Of a stretch of DNA of 64,000 bases, positions 9,215 through 18,539 are shown piece by piece. The notes under the pieces were generated by a model. The model ran no database searches. It was not told where the DNA came from and saw only the letters and a program-made list of their open reading frames with translations. The stretch is from Pseudobdellovibrionaceae bacterium (GTDB lineage Bacteria; Bdellovibrionota; Bdellovibrionia; Bdellovibrionales; Bdellovibrionaceae). The position numbers and the translations under genes are program-made. Each line of letters starts with the position of its first letter. Positions within the stretch are counted from its first letter, which is position 1. The stretch lies in assembly GCA_019637875.1 (NCBI GenBank), contig JAHBUW010000011.1, positions 62,001 through 126,000 of the forward strand. The letters run 5' to 3'.

Positions 9215-9481
9215 TCATGAACTCCGCACGCGCGCTTTGCGGTTGCGGTAGTCTTTGGGGCTGACGGAGCCGTAGGTTTTCTTACGGTAGATCTCGATCA
9301 GCTCCTCGTTGAGGTCGCGCTCGACGACGTTCATCAAGAAGTGCGGGATGTTTCCCTGCGCCATCAACTCGGCCATGTATTCGGCGGTGACGTTCAGGAT
9401 GAAGTCCGACTCGCTTTCTTCGGCGAGATCGGAACGTTCCAGACGGAGCATCATCAATTCAAATAAGCGGTCGTTTTTCAT
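9215..9481 (-). CDS. Conserved-looking small hypothetical protein
   Basis: This 88-residue protein is predicted to be mostly helical and acidic in its first half (ERSDLAEESESDFILN), with a basic C terminus (YRNRKARVRSS). It has no signal peptide or membrane segment. It starts at ATG 9481 (MKNDRLFELMMLRLE) and is divergent from the NFACT gene 90 bp away. I do not recognise the family. Its amino-acid composition and codon use look like those of real genes nearby. Confidence 0.6.
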   Translation of the reverse strand: MKNDRLFELMMLRLERSDLAEESESDFILNVTAEYMAELMAQGNIPHFLMNVVERDLNEELIEIYRKKTYGSVSPKDYRNRKARVRSS

Positions 9482-9571
9482 TCAATGATTCCTTCGGAGT
9501 TCAAACTCTAAAGGTTAACGGGACTCGTTGATTTTCTTGAGGGAGTCGGCGCCCGGGGGTAAAGTCGAGGC

Positions 9572-10864
9572 GTGAAATCGCTGAACGAAAATGAGCTGCG
9601 CGAACTGGTCCAATGGATGAAACCTTTGGTCGAAAACTCGCGCCTTCAGGACGTTGGGGTGGACGGAGACGGACTTTGGCTTGAGATCTACCGCCAAGGA
9701 GTTCGGCGAATTTATTTCGATCTCAAACCGGGCCGCGGTTTCATGGTCCTTTGGTCCGGGGACGCGAAAGCGCCGCGGAAAGGATCTTCCAAACCCCTCG
9801 CGCTTTTTTTGAATTCGCATGCGAAAAATTTAGAGCTGCGGGAGCTGCGCATGAAGGAAGGATTCGGCCGGGTCGTCGAACTTTTCTTCACCTCCCAGGA
9901 CGGCGAAAAGACGACGACCTTGACCGTGGTCCTGATCCCGCAGGCGTTGAACGCGACGGCGGAATCCGGCGGCAAAAAACTGCATTGGGATAAACCGAAA
10001 CCGCTCGAACCGCAAAACCAAGTCGCGGACTTTCCGGTCCGTTATGACGATTGGGATTTGTACCTGCACGAGTACATGGAGCTGCACCGCGGTCCCCGGA
10101 CGGTGGATCAACCGGTGGATAAGGTTCCCGTCATCGATCCGCGCTTGAAGACCTGGAAGAAAGACCTCGATAAAAAACGTGGGGTCATCATCAAGTTGGA
10201 CGAGGCGCTGGCCGCCTTGGATGGCGATGCGTGGCGGGCCTTTGGCGAAGAGCTGAAGTTCGGTCGCGACCTGCCGGAGCATCCCCTTTGGGACGCGAAG
10301 CTGAATTTGCACGACAATCGCGAACGCGCGTTCCGCAAGGCGAAAGAGTCGAAGCAGAAGGTCGAAGGCAACCGCGAGCGCCGGGAAGAGCTCTTGATCG
10401 AGATCGCGCGTTTGGAAAGTTGGCTCGAAGATCCCGCCCGCGCGCCCGCGCCGCGTGAAGTGGTGAAGGGGCGCGGCACGAAGGCGCTCGAGAAAACCGA
10501 AACGAAGGGGCGGACGCTCAATTTGCCCTCGGGGCTGCAGGCGGTTTACGGGCGTTCGGCGAAGGACAATCTGGCGATTCTGCGGCAAGCGCGGGCCTGG
10601 GATTTGTGGCTGCATCTGAAGGATGAACCCGGCGCGCACGCGATCATTTTTCGGGAAAAAAACGAAAATGTCGGAATTCACGACATCGAAGAGGTCGCGC
10701 AGTGGCTTTACAAAGAGAGTCACGGCAAAAAGACGCGAATGGTCGGTCTGCGTTTCGAGGTCATCGTCGTCGAATGCCGCTTCGTCCGTCCCATCAAGGG
10801 CGATCAGCTCGGTCGCGTAAATTATCACTCGCCGACCGTGTACAGCTTCGCATCAAAGGATTGA
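9572..10864 (+). CDS. NFACT-family protein (RqcH/fibronectin-binding-like), short form
   Basis: This 430-residue protein has an NFACT-N-like N-terminal half, a charged helical middle (about residues 200-310, probably coiled coil) and a C-terminal NFACT-R domain (YGRSAKDNLAILRQARAWDL and LHLKDEPGAHAIIF). RqcH proteins bind stalled 50S subunits with peptidyl-tRNA and direct alanine tailing. In the region where RqcH carries its conserved Asp-Arg pair this protein reads EGFGRVVELFF, with Gly99-Arg100, so the Asp is missing. It is also shorter than the usual 550-580 residues. The start is GTG 9572 after AGTCGAGG. Confidence 0.8.
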   Translation: MKSLNENELRELVQWMKPLVENSRLQDVGVDGDGLWLEIYRQGVRRIYFDLKPGRGFMVLWSGDAKAPRKGSSKPLALFLNSHAKNLELRELRMKEGFGRVVELFFTSQDGEKTTTLTVVLIPQALNATAESGGKKLHWDKPKPLEPQNQVADFPVRYDDWDLYLHEYMELHRGPRTVDQPVDKVPVIDPRLKTWKKDLDKKRGVIIKLDEALAALDGDAWRAFGEELKFGRDLPEHPLWDAKLNLHDNRERAFRKAKESKQKVEGNRERREELLIEIARLESWLEDPARAPAPREVVKGRGTKALEKTETKGRTLNLPSGLQAVYGRSAKDNLAILRQARAWDLWLHLKDEPGAHAIIFREKNENVGIHDIEEVAQWLYKESHGKKTRMVGLRFEVIVVECRFVRPIKGDQLGRVNYHSPTVYSFASKD

Positions 10865-10936
10865 TTTTAGAGCTTTCGTCAGTAGGATCGAGGACTTGAA
10901 AACTGAAGTCCGGGACCCAAAAATCGGAGGTCGCCC

Positions 10937-11887
10937 TTGATCGAAGTGCGCGCGTTGACGAAGAAGTACGGCGAAAATCTCGCCATCAACAATTTGAACT
11001 TCAATGTCAATAAAGGGGAAGTCGTCGGCTTTTTGGGGCCGAACGGGGCCGGCAAATCCACGACGATGAAAATCATCACGGGCTTCATGGCGCCGACCTC
11101 GGGGGAAGCGCGCGTCTGCGGCTTTGACGTTTTCGAAAGTCCGCTCGAAGTGAAGCGCCGGATCGGTTATTTGCCGGAAACCCCTCCCGTGTACGGCGAC
11201 ATGCGGGTACGCGAATACCTGGACTACGTCGCCGAGCTGAAAGGCGTACCCGCGAATCTGCGCGCGAAAGGCGTCGATGGAGCGTTGGAAAAAACGAATC
11301 TCGGCGCGGTCGAAAAACGTTTGATCCAAAACTTGTCGAAGGGCTTCCGTCAACGCGTCGGTATCGCCCAGGCGCTCGTCTCGAATCCCGAGGTGCTGAT
11401 CCTGGATGAGCCGACCGTCGGTCTGGACCCCAAACAGGTCGCCGAGATTCGCGACCTGATCAAAGAGCTGCGCGGCGAACACACCGTCATCTTGTCGACG
11501 CACATCCTGCCGGAAGTGCAGGCGACGTGCGAACGGATCATCATCATCAACCGCGGCCACATCGTCGCGCAAGACTCGCTCGAGAACCTGTCCGCGCTGC
11601 AAGCTTCCGGGCGGCGGATCCATTTGAAGCTGCGTAAAGCGCAAGAAACGGCGCCGGGCTTCATCGGGGGGACGCGCGGCGTGCGCGCCGTGAAAGCGGG
11701 CGCGACGCCCGTGGAATGGGAGATCGACGCCGAAACGGACGAGCAGATCATCGAGGATCTAGCGCGCGCGGCGATGGATCAAGGTTACGGTTTGCTGGAA
11801 ATCGGCTCGGTCAAGGTGGGCCTCGAGGACATCTTCATGAAATTGACTTACGGTTCGGGCGAGTCCGCACCCACGGCGGAGGTTTAA
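10937..11887 (+). CDS. ABC transporter ATP-binding protein (GldA-like)
   Basis: This 316-residue ATPase has Walker A GPNGAGKST, the signature LSKGFRQRVGIAQAL, Walker B VLILDEPTVGLDP and the H-loop STHILPEV. The C-terminal 90 residues are the extra domain seen in ABC-2 exporter ATPases such as GldA and NosF. The start is TTG 10937 after a strong CGGAGG site. The next gene, a permease, begins immediately after the stop. Together with the permease and the following GldG-like protein this makes a Gld-type exporter, named after gliding-motility systems but widespread in non-gliders. Confidence 0.9.
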   Translation: MIEVRALTKKYGENLAINNLNFNVNKGEVVGFLGPNGAGKSTTMKIITGFMAPTSGEARVCGFDVFESPLEVKRRIGYLPETPPVYGDMRVREYLDYVAELKGVPANLRAKGVDGALEKTNLGAVEKRLIQNLSKGFRQRVGIAQALVSNPEVLILDEPTVGLDPKQVAEIRDLIKELRGEHTVILSTHILPEVQATCERIIIINRGHIVAQDSLENLSALQASGRRIHLKLRKAQETAPGFIGGTRGVRAVKAGATPVEWEIDAETDEQIIEDLARAAMDQGYGLLEIGSVKVGLEDIFMKLTYGSGESAPTAEV

Positions 11888-12661
11888 ATGAGTCCGACGA
11901 TCACCATCTTCAAAAAAGAGTTCCGCGGTTTTCTGTTCAGCCCCGGATTTTTGTTGGTCTGCGCGTTGGTCATGACGATCGTCTCGTGGATCTACCCCAC
12001 GCAGCTGAAGGTCTTCGACATGCAGCTGAAGAACGCCATGTTTCAGCAAGGCATGCCGACGCAAGGGCTGAACATCCACTACGCGGTTTTCCTGCGTCTG
12101 CTGCAGTACGTGAATCTGATGCTGATTCTGGTCGTGCCCGCGCTGACCATGCGTCTGTTCGCCGAAGAAAAGAAAATGCGGACCTTCGATCTGCTTTTGA
12201 CCTCGCCGGTCACCAGCGTGCAGATCGTGCTCGGGAAATACCTGGCGGCATTGGGGGCGATCCTCGTGGTGATGGGGTTGGCGTTTCTGTACCCGGCGAC
12301 GACTTGGATTTTCGCGTCCTTCAGCTGGTTGCCTTTGATCGTGGCGTTCGCCGGCATCTTTTTGGTCGCGGCGGTGTACGCGGCGATGAATCTGTTCTGT
12401 TCGTCCCTGACGGAAAGCGCGATCGTCGCCTACGTCATGGCCGTGATCTTCAATCTGTCGATCTGGTTCGTCGGGATCGGGGCCGAGATCGCCGACGGCG
12501 CGACGATTCGGGCGGTGCTGGATCACGTCTCGTTGAATTCGCACTTGGCCAGTTTGGTCGAGGGCACGGTGCGGACCAGCAGTTTGGTGTTTTTCGGCAG
12601 CGTGATCTTTTTGTTCGGTTTCTTGAGCGAGCGGGTGGTCGAAAGCCACCGGTGGAGGTAA
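11888..12661 (+). CDS. ABC-2 type permease (GldF-like)
   Basis: This 257-residue protein has about six hydrophobic segments in the ABC-2 permease arrangement and starts directly after the ATPase stop. It includes RLFAEEKKMRTFDLLLTSPV, the characteristic cytosolic motif of ABC-2 exporters of the Gld/Nos type. It ends three bases before the next start. It would form the channel energised by the upstream ATPase. The substrate is unknown. Confidence 0.88.
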   Translation: MSPTITIFKKEFRGFLFSPGFLLVCALVMTIVSWIYPTQLKVFDMQLKNAMFQQGMPTQGLNIHYAVFLRLLQYVNLMLILVVPALTMRLFAEEKKMRTFDLLLTSPVTSVQIVLGKYLAALGAILVVMGLAFLYPATTWIFASFSWLPLIVAFAGIFLVAAVYAAMNLFCSSLTESAIVAYVMAVIFNLSIWFVGIGAEIADGATIRAVLDHVSLNSHLASLVEGTVRTSSLVFFGSVIFLFGFLSERVVESHRWR

Positions 12662-12664
12662 GTC

Positions 12665-14206
12665 ATGAGTCAACTCGGTAAGCTGCTTCTGCTCGGCGCG
12701 CTGCTCAGCCTGATCTCGTTCATCGTGTTCTTGGCGCTCTTGCAAGCGTGGGTGCCCTTCCACTGGGTCGCGATCTTCTTCATGGTGACCTTCACCGGCG
12801 GCGCGATCTATCTGGACCGCAAGTTCTATTCGGAGTTCTTCTCGATGAAGACGACGAAACAGGGACTCAGCATGGGAACGTTGATTCTGCTCGTGGTCTG
12901 CATCCTGAGCGCGGTGAATTTCGTGGGCGCGCGTCGCTACCTGACGCTCGATCTTTCGGCGGCGAAGGTGAATTCGCTTTCCGAGCAGTCGCTGAAGATT
13001 CTGGACACCATGAAGGACGACCTGAAGGTCATCTACTTCTACAACACCGGGATGGAAGGCGTCGAAACGAACCGCAAACAGTTCGTCGATCTGATCCGCA
13101 AGTATCAAGATCATTCGCCGCGCATTCAGCTGGATTTCGTCGACGTGAACACGCGTCCCGATCTGACTGAAAAGTATCAGATCAAGCAAGGCACGCAGGC
13201 CGTGCTGATGGAATACCAGGGGCGGACCAGCTTGATCGAAAAAATCGACGAGCAGGAAATCACCGGCGGTCTGGTGAAGGTTTCGCGCGCGACCGCGAAG
13301 AAAATTTTGGTCGTCAGCGGGCACGGCGAGCTGCCGCTCGACAGCGCGCCCGGTGGCGACAGCGCGAGCTTCATGAAAAGCCTGCTCGAGGGCAATCGCT
13401 ACGATGTCGGCACGTTCACGTTCGCCGAAGCCGGTCAGGTCCCGGCCGACGCCGACGTCGTGATGATCTTGGGGCCGAAACAGCAGTTTTTGGAGAGTGA
13501 AGTGCAGGCGCTCGAAGCCTATCTGGAAGGTGGCGGCGGCGTCCTCTTGGCGCTGGAGCCCCATCAAGCGACGGGCCTGGAGCCTTTGCTGAACCGCGTG
13601 GGCATCAAAACCGCGAACAATTTCGTGCGCACGACGATCAAACTGCCCATCGGCGAAACGACCGATCCGCGTTTCACGCGCGGGAGCGTCTTTTCGCCGA
13701 CGAATCCCATCACGCGCCCTTTTGGACAGAACCAGTTCACGGTCTTCCGTTTTCCGCAGTCGATTGAACGTGTGGGAACGAATCCGCCCGAGGGACTGCA
13801 GATCGACGATCTGGTGCGCACCGACGCTTCGTCTTTCGCGGTGACCAATTTGCAAGCGACGCAAAAATCGGCGGACGGCCCGTTCACCGTCGCCATGGGC
13901 ATCAAAGGAAAAATGCCGGGCGCCGCGGACGCGAAAGAGTTCCAGATGGTGGTCATCGGCGATCGCGAGTTCGTCAACGATCAGTCGCTTTACCAGAATT
14001 TGAACCGGGACCTGCTTTTGAACGCCGTGGCTTCACTCGCGCGGGAAGAGCACATCATCTCGATTTCGCCGAAAGAAGTGGGCCGCACGGAACTCGTCCT
14101 TCTGGACACGAGCTTCGTGCTTTATATCTTCCTGTTCGCCATTCCGTTGCCGCTGGCGCTTTACGCCGGCAGCTTCGTGATGTGGTGGCGCCGTCGGAGC
14201 GCATAG
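12665..14206 (+). CDS. GldG-like ABC auxiliary protein
   Basis: This 513-residue protein has two N-terminal membrane helices, a large periplasmic region and a C-terminal helix (LVLLDTSFVLYIFLFAIPLP) with a basic tail. The soluble part matches the GldG/IFT52-like layout: ARRYLTLDLSAAKVNSLSEQ at its start, then a Rossmann-like section (KKILVVSGHGELPL, DADVVMILGPKQQFLESEV). It sits directly after the permease, as in other Gld-type systems, where the ATPase, permease and GldG form one exporter. Confidence 0.82.
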   Translation: MSQLGKLLLLGALLSLISFIVFLALLQAWVPFHWVAIFFMVTFTGGAIYLDRKFYSEFFSMKTTKQGLSMGTLILLVVCILSAVNFVGARRYLTLDLSAAKVNSLSEQSLKILDTMKDDLKVIYFYNTGMEGVETNRKQFVDLIRKYQDHSPRIQLDFVDVNTRPDLTEKYQIKQGTQAVLMEYQGRTSLIEKIDEQEITGGLVKVSRATAKKILVVSGHGELPLDSAPGGDSASFMKSLLEGNRYDVGTFTFAEAGQVPADADVVMILGPKQQFLESEVQALEAYLEGGGGVLLALEPHQATGLEPLLNRVGIKTANNFVRTTIKLPIGETTDPRFTRGSVFSPTNPITRPFGQNQFTVFRFPQSIERVGTNPPEGLQIDDLVRTDASSFAVTNLQATQKSADGPFTVAMGIKGKMPGAADAKEFQMVVIGDREFVNDQSLYQNLNRDLLLNAVASLAREEHIISISPKEVGRTELVLLDTSFVLYIFLFAIPLPLALYAGSFVMWWRRRSA

Positions 14207-14228
14207 GACAGGTTCCAAGGAGTTGCGC

Positions 14229-15683
14229 ATGAAAAAGAACAAAGCCCTCTTCATGTGGTGCGCCGTCGCCGCGGTCGCCGTCGCGGCCGCGATCTTCGAC
14301 TACCAATGGGACCGGCGCCAAGAAGAACGCAAATCCCAAGCCTCGCGGCTTCTGAAGTTCGAGTCCGCGCAGATCGCGGCGTTCGAGCTGACCGGAGGAT
14401 CTTATTCGATCAACCGCGAAGGCACGCCGCTGATGACGAACAAGTCGCGTTTCGAAAAGACGCCCGAAGGTTGGTGGATCAAGTCGCCCATCGACGAACG
14501 CGCGAATCAAGATGAAGTGCAGGGTTTCGTGGAGGGACTGGTGCATGAGCGCGCGCAGGAAGTGCCTCTGAATGACCCGAATGTCGACTGGTCGCAGTTC
14601 GGTCTGCAAGAGCCGGCGGGCGGCGTGCAGGTCTTCGATACGACCGGCGCGAGCGTGACGCTGACCGTGGGCACGCGCAAGAATTTCCAAGGCGATCCCT
14701 ACCTTCGCCGCAGCGACGAAGCGAAAGTCTTCCTGGGCACGAACTCGTGGCTGACCCGGATCGAAAAGCAGCTGCGTGACTTCCGCGACAAGCGCATCTT
14801 GCGTGAGCCTTCGATGAAGCTCCGGAGCGCGAAGTTCACCGAAGGCGGCAAGTCACTGACCTTCGAGCTGAAGGACGCGACGTGGTTTTCGCCGGAGCAT
14901 CCGGAGTGGAAACTCGATCAGGCGAAGGTGCGCGAGGTTCTCGCGAATCTGGTCGGTCCCGTGATCGCCGAGTTCAAACGCGAGAGCGAGCCCACCGAGG
15001 CCGAGCTGGCGTCGGCGGGGCTTGCGCCCGCGGCGCTGAAGATCGAGGCGCGGATCGACGGTCAAGAAGCCCCGTGGACCGCCGACATCAGCCGTCCCGT
15101 GAATCAGATTCACCAGGTTCTGATGTCGCATCCCCGGCTGTGGGTCGCGGCCAACGAAGGCGAAGTCGGCAAGTTTTTCGGTTTAGATCCCCGGCAGTAC
15201 CGCGATCTGAAAAGTCCGCTCGAGTTCGATCAAGGACGGGTGGCCCGGATCGAAGTCAAACGCGGTTCGGATTTCATTCGCGCTGAAAAGAAAGCCGATG
15301 CGTGGACGATCGTCGAAAAATCGAAAGCGGACTTGGAAGTGACCTCGGAAAACGTCACCCAGCTGGTCGCGGGCTTGCGCGAGCTGCAAGCGACGGAATT
15401 CCTGGCGACCAAGACCAGCACGAGCCCCGATAGCCGCACCGAAATCAAACTTTACAACAACCAAGGCGAGACCGTTTTGGCTTTGAATCTGGGCGGGAGC
15501 ACGAGGAAATTGGGCGAGCTGGCCCTCTTGACGGCGCAGTCGAACCTGTCTGCGGAAGGCTTCAGCCTCGAGCAGCAGAAAGTGCAAGAGCTCGGCATCA
15601 ATCCCTTGTTGGCGCGTGAGTTGCGTCCCGCAAAAACCGAAGCCACCCCGACCCCCGCCGCGGCGACGGAAGGTACGCGATGA
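14229..15683 (+). CDS. DUF4340-type membrane-anchored protein
   Basis: This 484-residue protein has one N-terminal membrane anchor (LFMWCAVAAVAVAAAIFDY), then repeated beta-rich modules with the pattern WWIKSP / VTLTVGTR / VFLGTNSWL, typical of DUF4340 proteins that sit beside GldG. ATG 14229 is preferred over TTG 14223 because it sits six bases after AAGGAG. The C terminus is Pro- and Thr-rich. It overlaps the next gene by ATGA. It is probably a periplasmic accessory of the ABC exporter. Confidence 0.78.
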   Translation: MKKNKALFMWCAVAAVAVAAAIFDYQWDRRQEERKSQASRLLKFESAQIAAFELTGGSYSINREGTPLMTNKSRFEKTPEGWWIKSPIDERANQDEVQGFVEGLVHERAQEVPLNDPNVDWSQFGLQEPAGGVQVFDTTGASVTLTVGTRKNFQGDPYLRRSDEAKVFLGTNSWLTRIEKQLRDFRDKRILREPSMKLRSAKFTEGGKSLTFELKDATWFSPEHPEWKLDQAKVREVLANLVGPVIAEFKRESEPTEAELASAGLAPAALKIEARIDGQEAPWTADISRPVNQIHQVLMSHPRLWVAANEGEVGKFFGLDPRQYRDLKSPLEFDQGRVARIEVKRGSDFIRAEKKADAWTIVEKSKADLEVTSENVTQLVAGLRELQATEFLATKTSTSPDSRTEIKLYNNQGETVLALNLGGSTRKLGELALLTAQSNLSAEGFSLEQQKVQELGINPLLARELRPAKTEATPTPAAATEGTR

Positions 15684-16672
15684 GCCCTAAAATCAAAATC
15701 ACTTCCCCGACGCGCGTGGATCTGGCGGGCGGAACTTTGGATTTGTGGCCGCTTTACGCCTTCATCGGCGGGGCGACCACCGTCAACGTCGCGATCAGTT
15801 TGTGGACCGAGTGCGAGATGGAACCCTTCGCCGACGGTGTTTCGATTCACTCGGACGATCTTAAGAAATCATGGACCTTCCCCGGACGCGCAACGCTGGT
15901 TTCGAGCACGGATCCGGAGTTGGCGTTTTACCGCACGCTGTTTGAAGCGGTGCCGGATTTGGATCACGTCGCCGTCCGCACGCGTTCGCAGTCGCCGGTG
16001 GGCGGTGGGATTGGGGGCAGCTCCAGTCTTTTGATTTCTTGTTTGAAGGCGGCCCACGAATTCACCGGGCAAATTCTGCCGGGCACGATCGAGCTGACGA
16101 TGTGGGCGCACCAGCTGGAGGCGCGGATGCTCCGCACGCCCACCGGAACGCAGGATTACGTCCCGGCGATCACGGGCGGGCTGAACCTGATTCATTTCTC
16201 GGATCGCAAAATGACGAACGAGGTTTTGCCGGTCAAGGGCACCCCGCTCGAGACGCACTTTTTGCTGGTGAACACGGGACGGTCGCATCACTCGGGGCTG
16301 AACAACTTTGACGTGCTGGCGCGCACCGTGAACCGCGACGAGGTGGTTTTCGGGGCCTTGAAGTCCTTGAAGTCCGTGGCGAACGAGCTGGTCACCGCGA
16401 TCCGCGGTCGGGACTGGTCGGTGGTGCCGGATCTGTTCCGGCGCGAGCTGGACGCCCGCTTACAACTGACCCCGAAATTTTCAAGTCCCGAAATTGAAAA
16501 ACTGCACGACCTCAGCCGTCAAGAAGGGGCTTCGGCCCTCAAGATCTGTGGCGCGGGCGGGGGAGGATGTGTGATGATTTGGGTGGAACCTCGGGCTCGC
16601 GAAAGGGTCGTCCACGCATGTCAAAACGCCGGCTTCCAAACGCTCAACGCCGCACCGGTGGATCCTCTGTAA
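15680..16672 (+). CDS. GHMP-family sugar kinase
   Basis: This 330-residue protein carries the GHMP kinase hallmarks: PTRVDLAGGTLDLWP at the N terminus, the glycine-rich phosphate loop SPVGGGIGGSSSLLISCL and the C-terminal CGAGGGGCVMIW. It is closest to the galactokinase/heptose-kinase-like branch (HddA-type), which phosphorylates sugars for nucleotide-sugar synthesis. It is translationally coupled to the DUF4340 gene. Its 3' end overlaps the next gene by 55 bp. The association of a sugar kinase with a Gld exporter suggests a glycan or sugar-containing export substrate, which is inference. Confidence 0.82.
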   Translation: MSPKIKITSPTRVDLAGGTLDLWPLYAFIGGATTVNVAISLWTECEMEPFADGVSIHSDDLKKSWTFPGRATLVSSTDPELAFYRTLFEAVPDLDHVAVRTRSQSPVGGGIGGSSSLLISCLKAAHEFTGQILPGTIELTMWAHQLEARMLRTPTGTQDYVPAITGGLNLIHFSDRKMTNEVLPVKGTPLETHFLLVNTGRSHHSGLNNFDVLARTVNRDEVVFGALKSLKSVANELVTAIRGRDWSVVPDLFRRELDARLQLTPKFSSPEIEKLHDLSRQEGASALKICGAGGGGCVMIWVEPRARERVVHACQNAGFQTLNAAPVDPL

Positions 16673-17496
16673 AAAGGGATTCGCAGCAGCGCTTCGTGCG
16701 TTTTCTGGGGCTGTCGATCTCGGGCGGGAAGTCGGACAAAGCCTGCCTGGCGGTGGTCGACTACTACCCCGAATCGAACCGCCTTTTTCTGAACCGCATT
16801 TTCGACCGCATCAAGGCCGAGGAGTTCATCTCGGCCGATCACAAAGTCCACGAATTGATCCAGCAGTTTTCGGAAAACGCGCACTCCCTCGGCATGGATG
16901 TGCCGCTGAGCCTTCCGGTCTGCGTGCGCTGCGAACTGCCGTGCCCGGGTTATGAAACCTGCACGGTCCCGCAGATCAAATGGATGCGGGCGATCTATCA
17001 AGAGAGCGACAAACCCAAACCGAAGAAGATGTTCACGCCCTACACGCAGCGACCGCTCGATCTGTGGTTGCAAGAGAACATGGACGACGGCATCGACGTG
17101 CAGCACGCGCTCGGCGCGAACCTGGCGCCGCTCGTGGCGCGGGCGCATTTTATCCGTCGGCGTTTGGCGTTGGACGTCTTCGAGGCCCATCCGCGGATCG
17201 CCGTTTGGCGTTTGGGCCAGCAGCTGAAAGTGAACCGCAGTCAGCTGAAGGTGTACCGCAACTCCGTCGGCGGCGATGAGGCGCGGCGGATCTTTCTGCA
17301 GGCGATGAGCGATCAGCTCAAGGTTTTCTTCTATCACCACGATTTGAAGCTCATGACCGAAAACTTCCACGCGTTCGAGAGTTTTCTGTGCGCGTTCACG
17401 GGCTATCTGCGCCACGGAAACCAGACCCAAAAACGTCCGGCGAGCTTCCCGAAAAACGAAGTCTGGGTGGAACTTCCCCGCGATTCCGAAAAGTAA
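16618..17496 (+). CDS. DUF429-type protein (predicted RNase H-fold nuclease)
   Basis: This roughly 292-residue protein starts at ATG 16618 inside the kinase gene. Features typical of DUF429 are FLGLSISGGKSDKACLAVV, GMDVPLSLPVC and the late VFEAHPRIAVWRLG. A compact cysteine cluster (CVRCELPCPGYETC, around residues 102-115) may bind metal. The family is predicted to have an RNase H-like fold, but its biochemical role is not settled. The basic N-terminal tail (about 20 residues) might not be translated if a later start is used. Confidence 0.72.
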   Translation: MSKRRLPNAQRRTGGSSVKRDSQQRFVRFLGLSISGGKSDKACLAVVDYYPESNRLFLNRIFDRIKAEEFISADHKVHELIQQFSENAHSLGMDVPLSLPVCVRCELPCPGYETCTVPQIKWMRAIYQESDKPKPKKMFTPYTQRPLDLWLQENMDDGIDVQHALGANLAPLVARAHFIRRRLALDVFEAHPRIAVWRLGQQLKVNRSQLKVYRNSVGGDEARRIFLQAMSDQLKVFFYHHDLKLMTENFHAFESFLCAFTGYLRHGNQTQKRPASFPKNEVWVELPRDSEK

Positions 17497-17563
17497 GCCC
17501 TTTGCCTGGACCTTCGGAGAGGCGGGGCCCGGATGGGACTCGAGGGGCGGAGGGGATCATGTC

Positions 17564-18514
17564 ATGATGGAAGCGATGTCACGTTTCACATTCGCGATCG
17601 TTTTCCTCGCGTTGTCTTTGCTTGCGCCGCTGGCGCAGGCGCAATACCGCCACGAGCTTTTGCGGCGACTGGCGGTCTTTCCCATCGGCGGCACCCAGGC
17701 CGCGAGTTCCGAAGAGGCGTGGTGGCAGGTCCGCGAAGTGCTCACGAAAGATCAGCGCTTCCTGGTCGCGAGCCGCCGATTCATGATCAATCGCGGGGTC
17801 TTCCAGGCGCGCGAGACTTTGAAGCCCGCCGACGCGATCATCTTGGGTAAAATTTTGGATGCCCAGGCGCTCGTGACCTTATTCGTGGTCGATCGCCGCA
17901 TCTTGATGAACATCTACGACGGCGAAAACGGCTATTTGCTGTGGACCGGCGAGATGGAGTTCCATCCGGCGCTCCCCATCAACGACCAGCTCGTGAAGGC
18001 CGGTCAGAAGTTGATGAACGATTTCCTGTTGGATCTTCCCTACCAGGGTTACCAGATCGTCGATTCGCTGAAAGAGAAGGCCGTTTTTGAAGAGAACGGC
18101 GAGCGTCGCGCTTGGGTGTCGGTCGGGAATACCAGCCGCGTCGAAGTGGGCGACAGCGTGCAGTGGATCGAAGTCGTCGGCGACCCCAGCCGCGTTTTCT
18201 TCAAAGACGGCAGCCAAGTGCAAATCGTCGCGGAAGGTCAGGTCGTCGAGATCAAATCCGACCGGGTCCTCGTGAAAGTCTCGCGTGTCCGGAACCTCGA
18301 GGATCTGCGCGAAAATGCGTTGGTGCGGTTACCCAAAGAGGTTCGGCTGCTCAAAGACATCTACATGAACAAGGACCGAAGCGCCGATCTGGCGCCCGAA
18401 TATCTCGCCTCCGAGATGAGACCCGTCGGGGATGTGGAAAAAAGGCATTCGTCCACCACGACCTCTTTGGCGTTCATCTTCAATCTGGCGGCGATGATTC
18501 TTTTGGCTTTCTAG
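17564..18514 (+). CDS. Exported protein of unknown function with C-terminal hydrophobic helix
   Basis: This 316-residue protein has a signal peptide (FAIVFLALSLLAPLAQAQ), a globular N-terminal region beginning LAVFPIGGT and a beta-rich C-terminal part (WVSVGNTSRVEVGDSVQWIE). It ends with a hydrophobic stretch, LAFIFNLAAMILLAF. The N-terminal region resembles periplasmic proteins that report on curli or CsgG-like nucleotide-free folds, but I do not assign a family. GGAGGGGA at 17549-17556 fits ATG 17564; ATG 17576 is also possible. It is followed 25 bp later by a HAD phosphatase on the same strand. Confidence 0.62.
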   Translation: MMEAMSRFTFAIVFLALSLLAPLAQAQYRHELLRRLAVFPIGGTQAASSEEAWWQVREVLTKDQRFLVASRRFMINRGVFQARETLKPADAIILGKILDAQALVTLFVVDRRILMNIYDGENGYLLWTGEMEFHPALPINDQLVKAGQKLMNDFLLDLPYQGYQIVDSLKEKAVFEENGERRAWVSVGNTSRVEVGDSVQWIEVVGDPSRVFFKDGSQVQIVAEGQVVEIKSDRVLVKVSRVRNLEDLRENALVRLPKEVRLLKDIYMNKDRSADLAPEYLASEMRPVGDVEKRHSSTTTSLAFIFNLAAMILLAF

Positions 18515-18539
18515 TTTTTAGGGAATAAGTTGGTAGGCG

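Noticed and set aside
11759-13864. A long minus-strand frame opposite the ABC exporter genes
   Set aside because: The opposite strand has clear ATPase and permease motifs; the antisense protein is rich in His, Arg and Gln as expected for a shadow.
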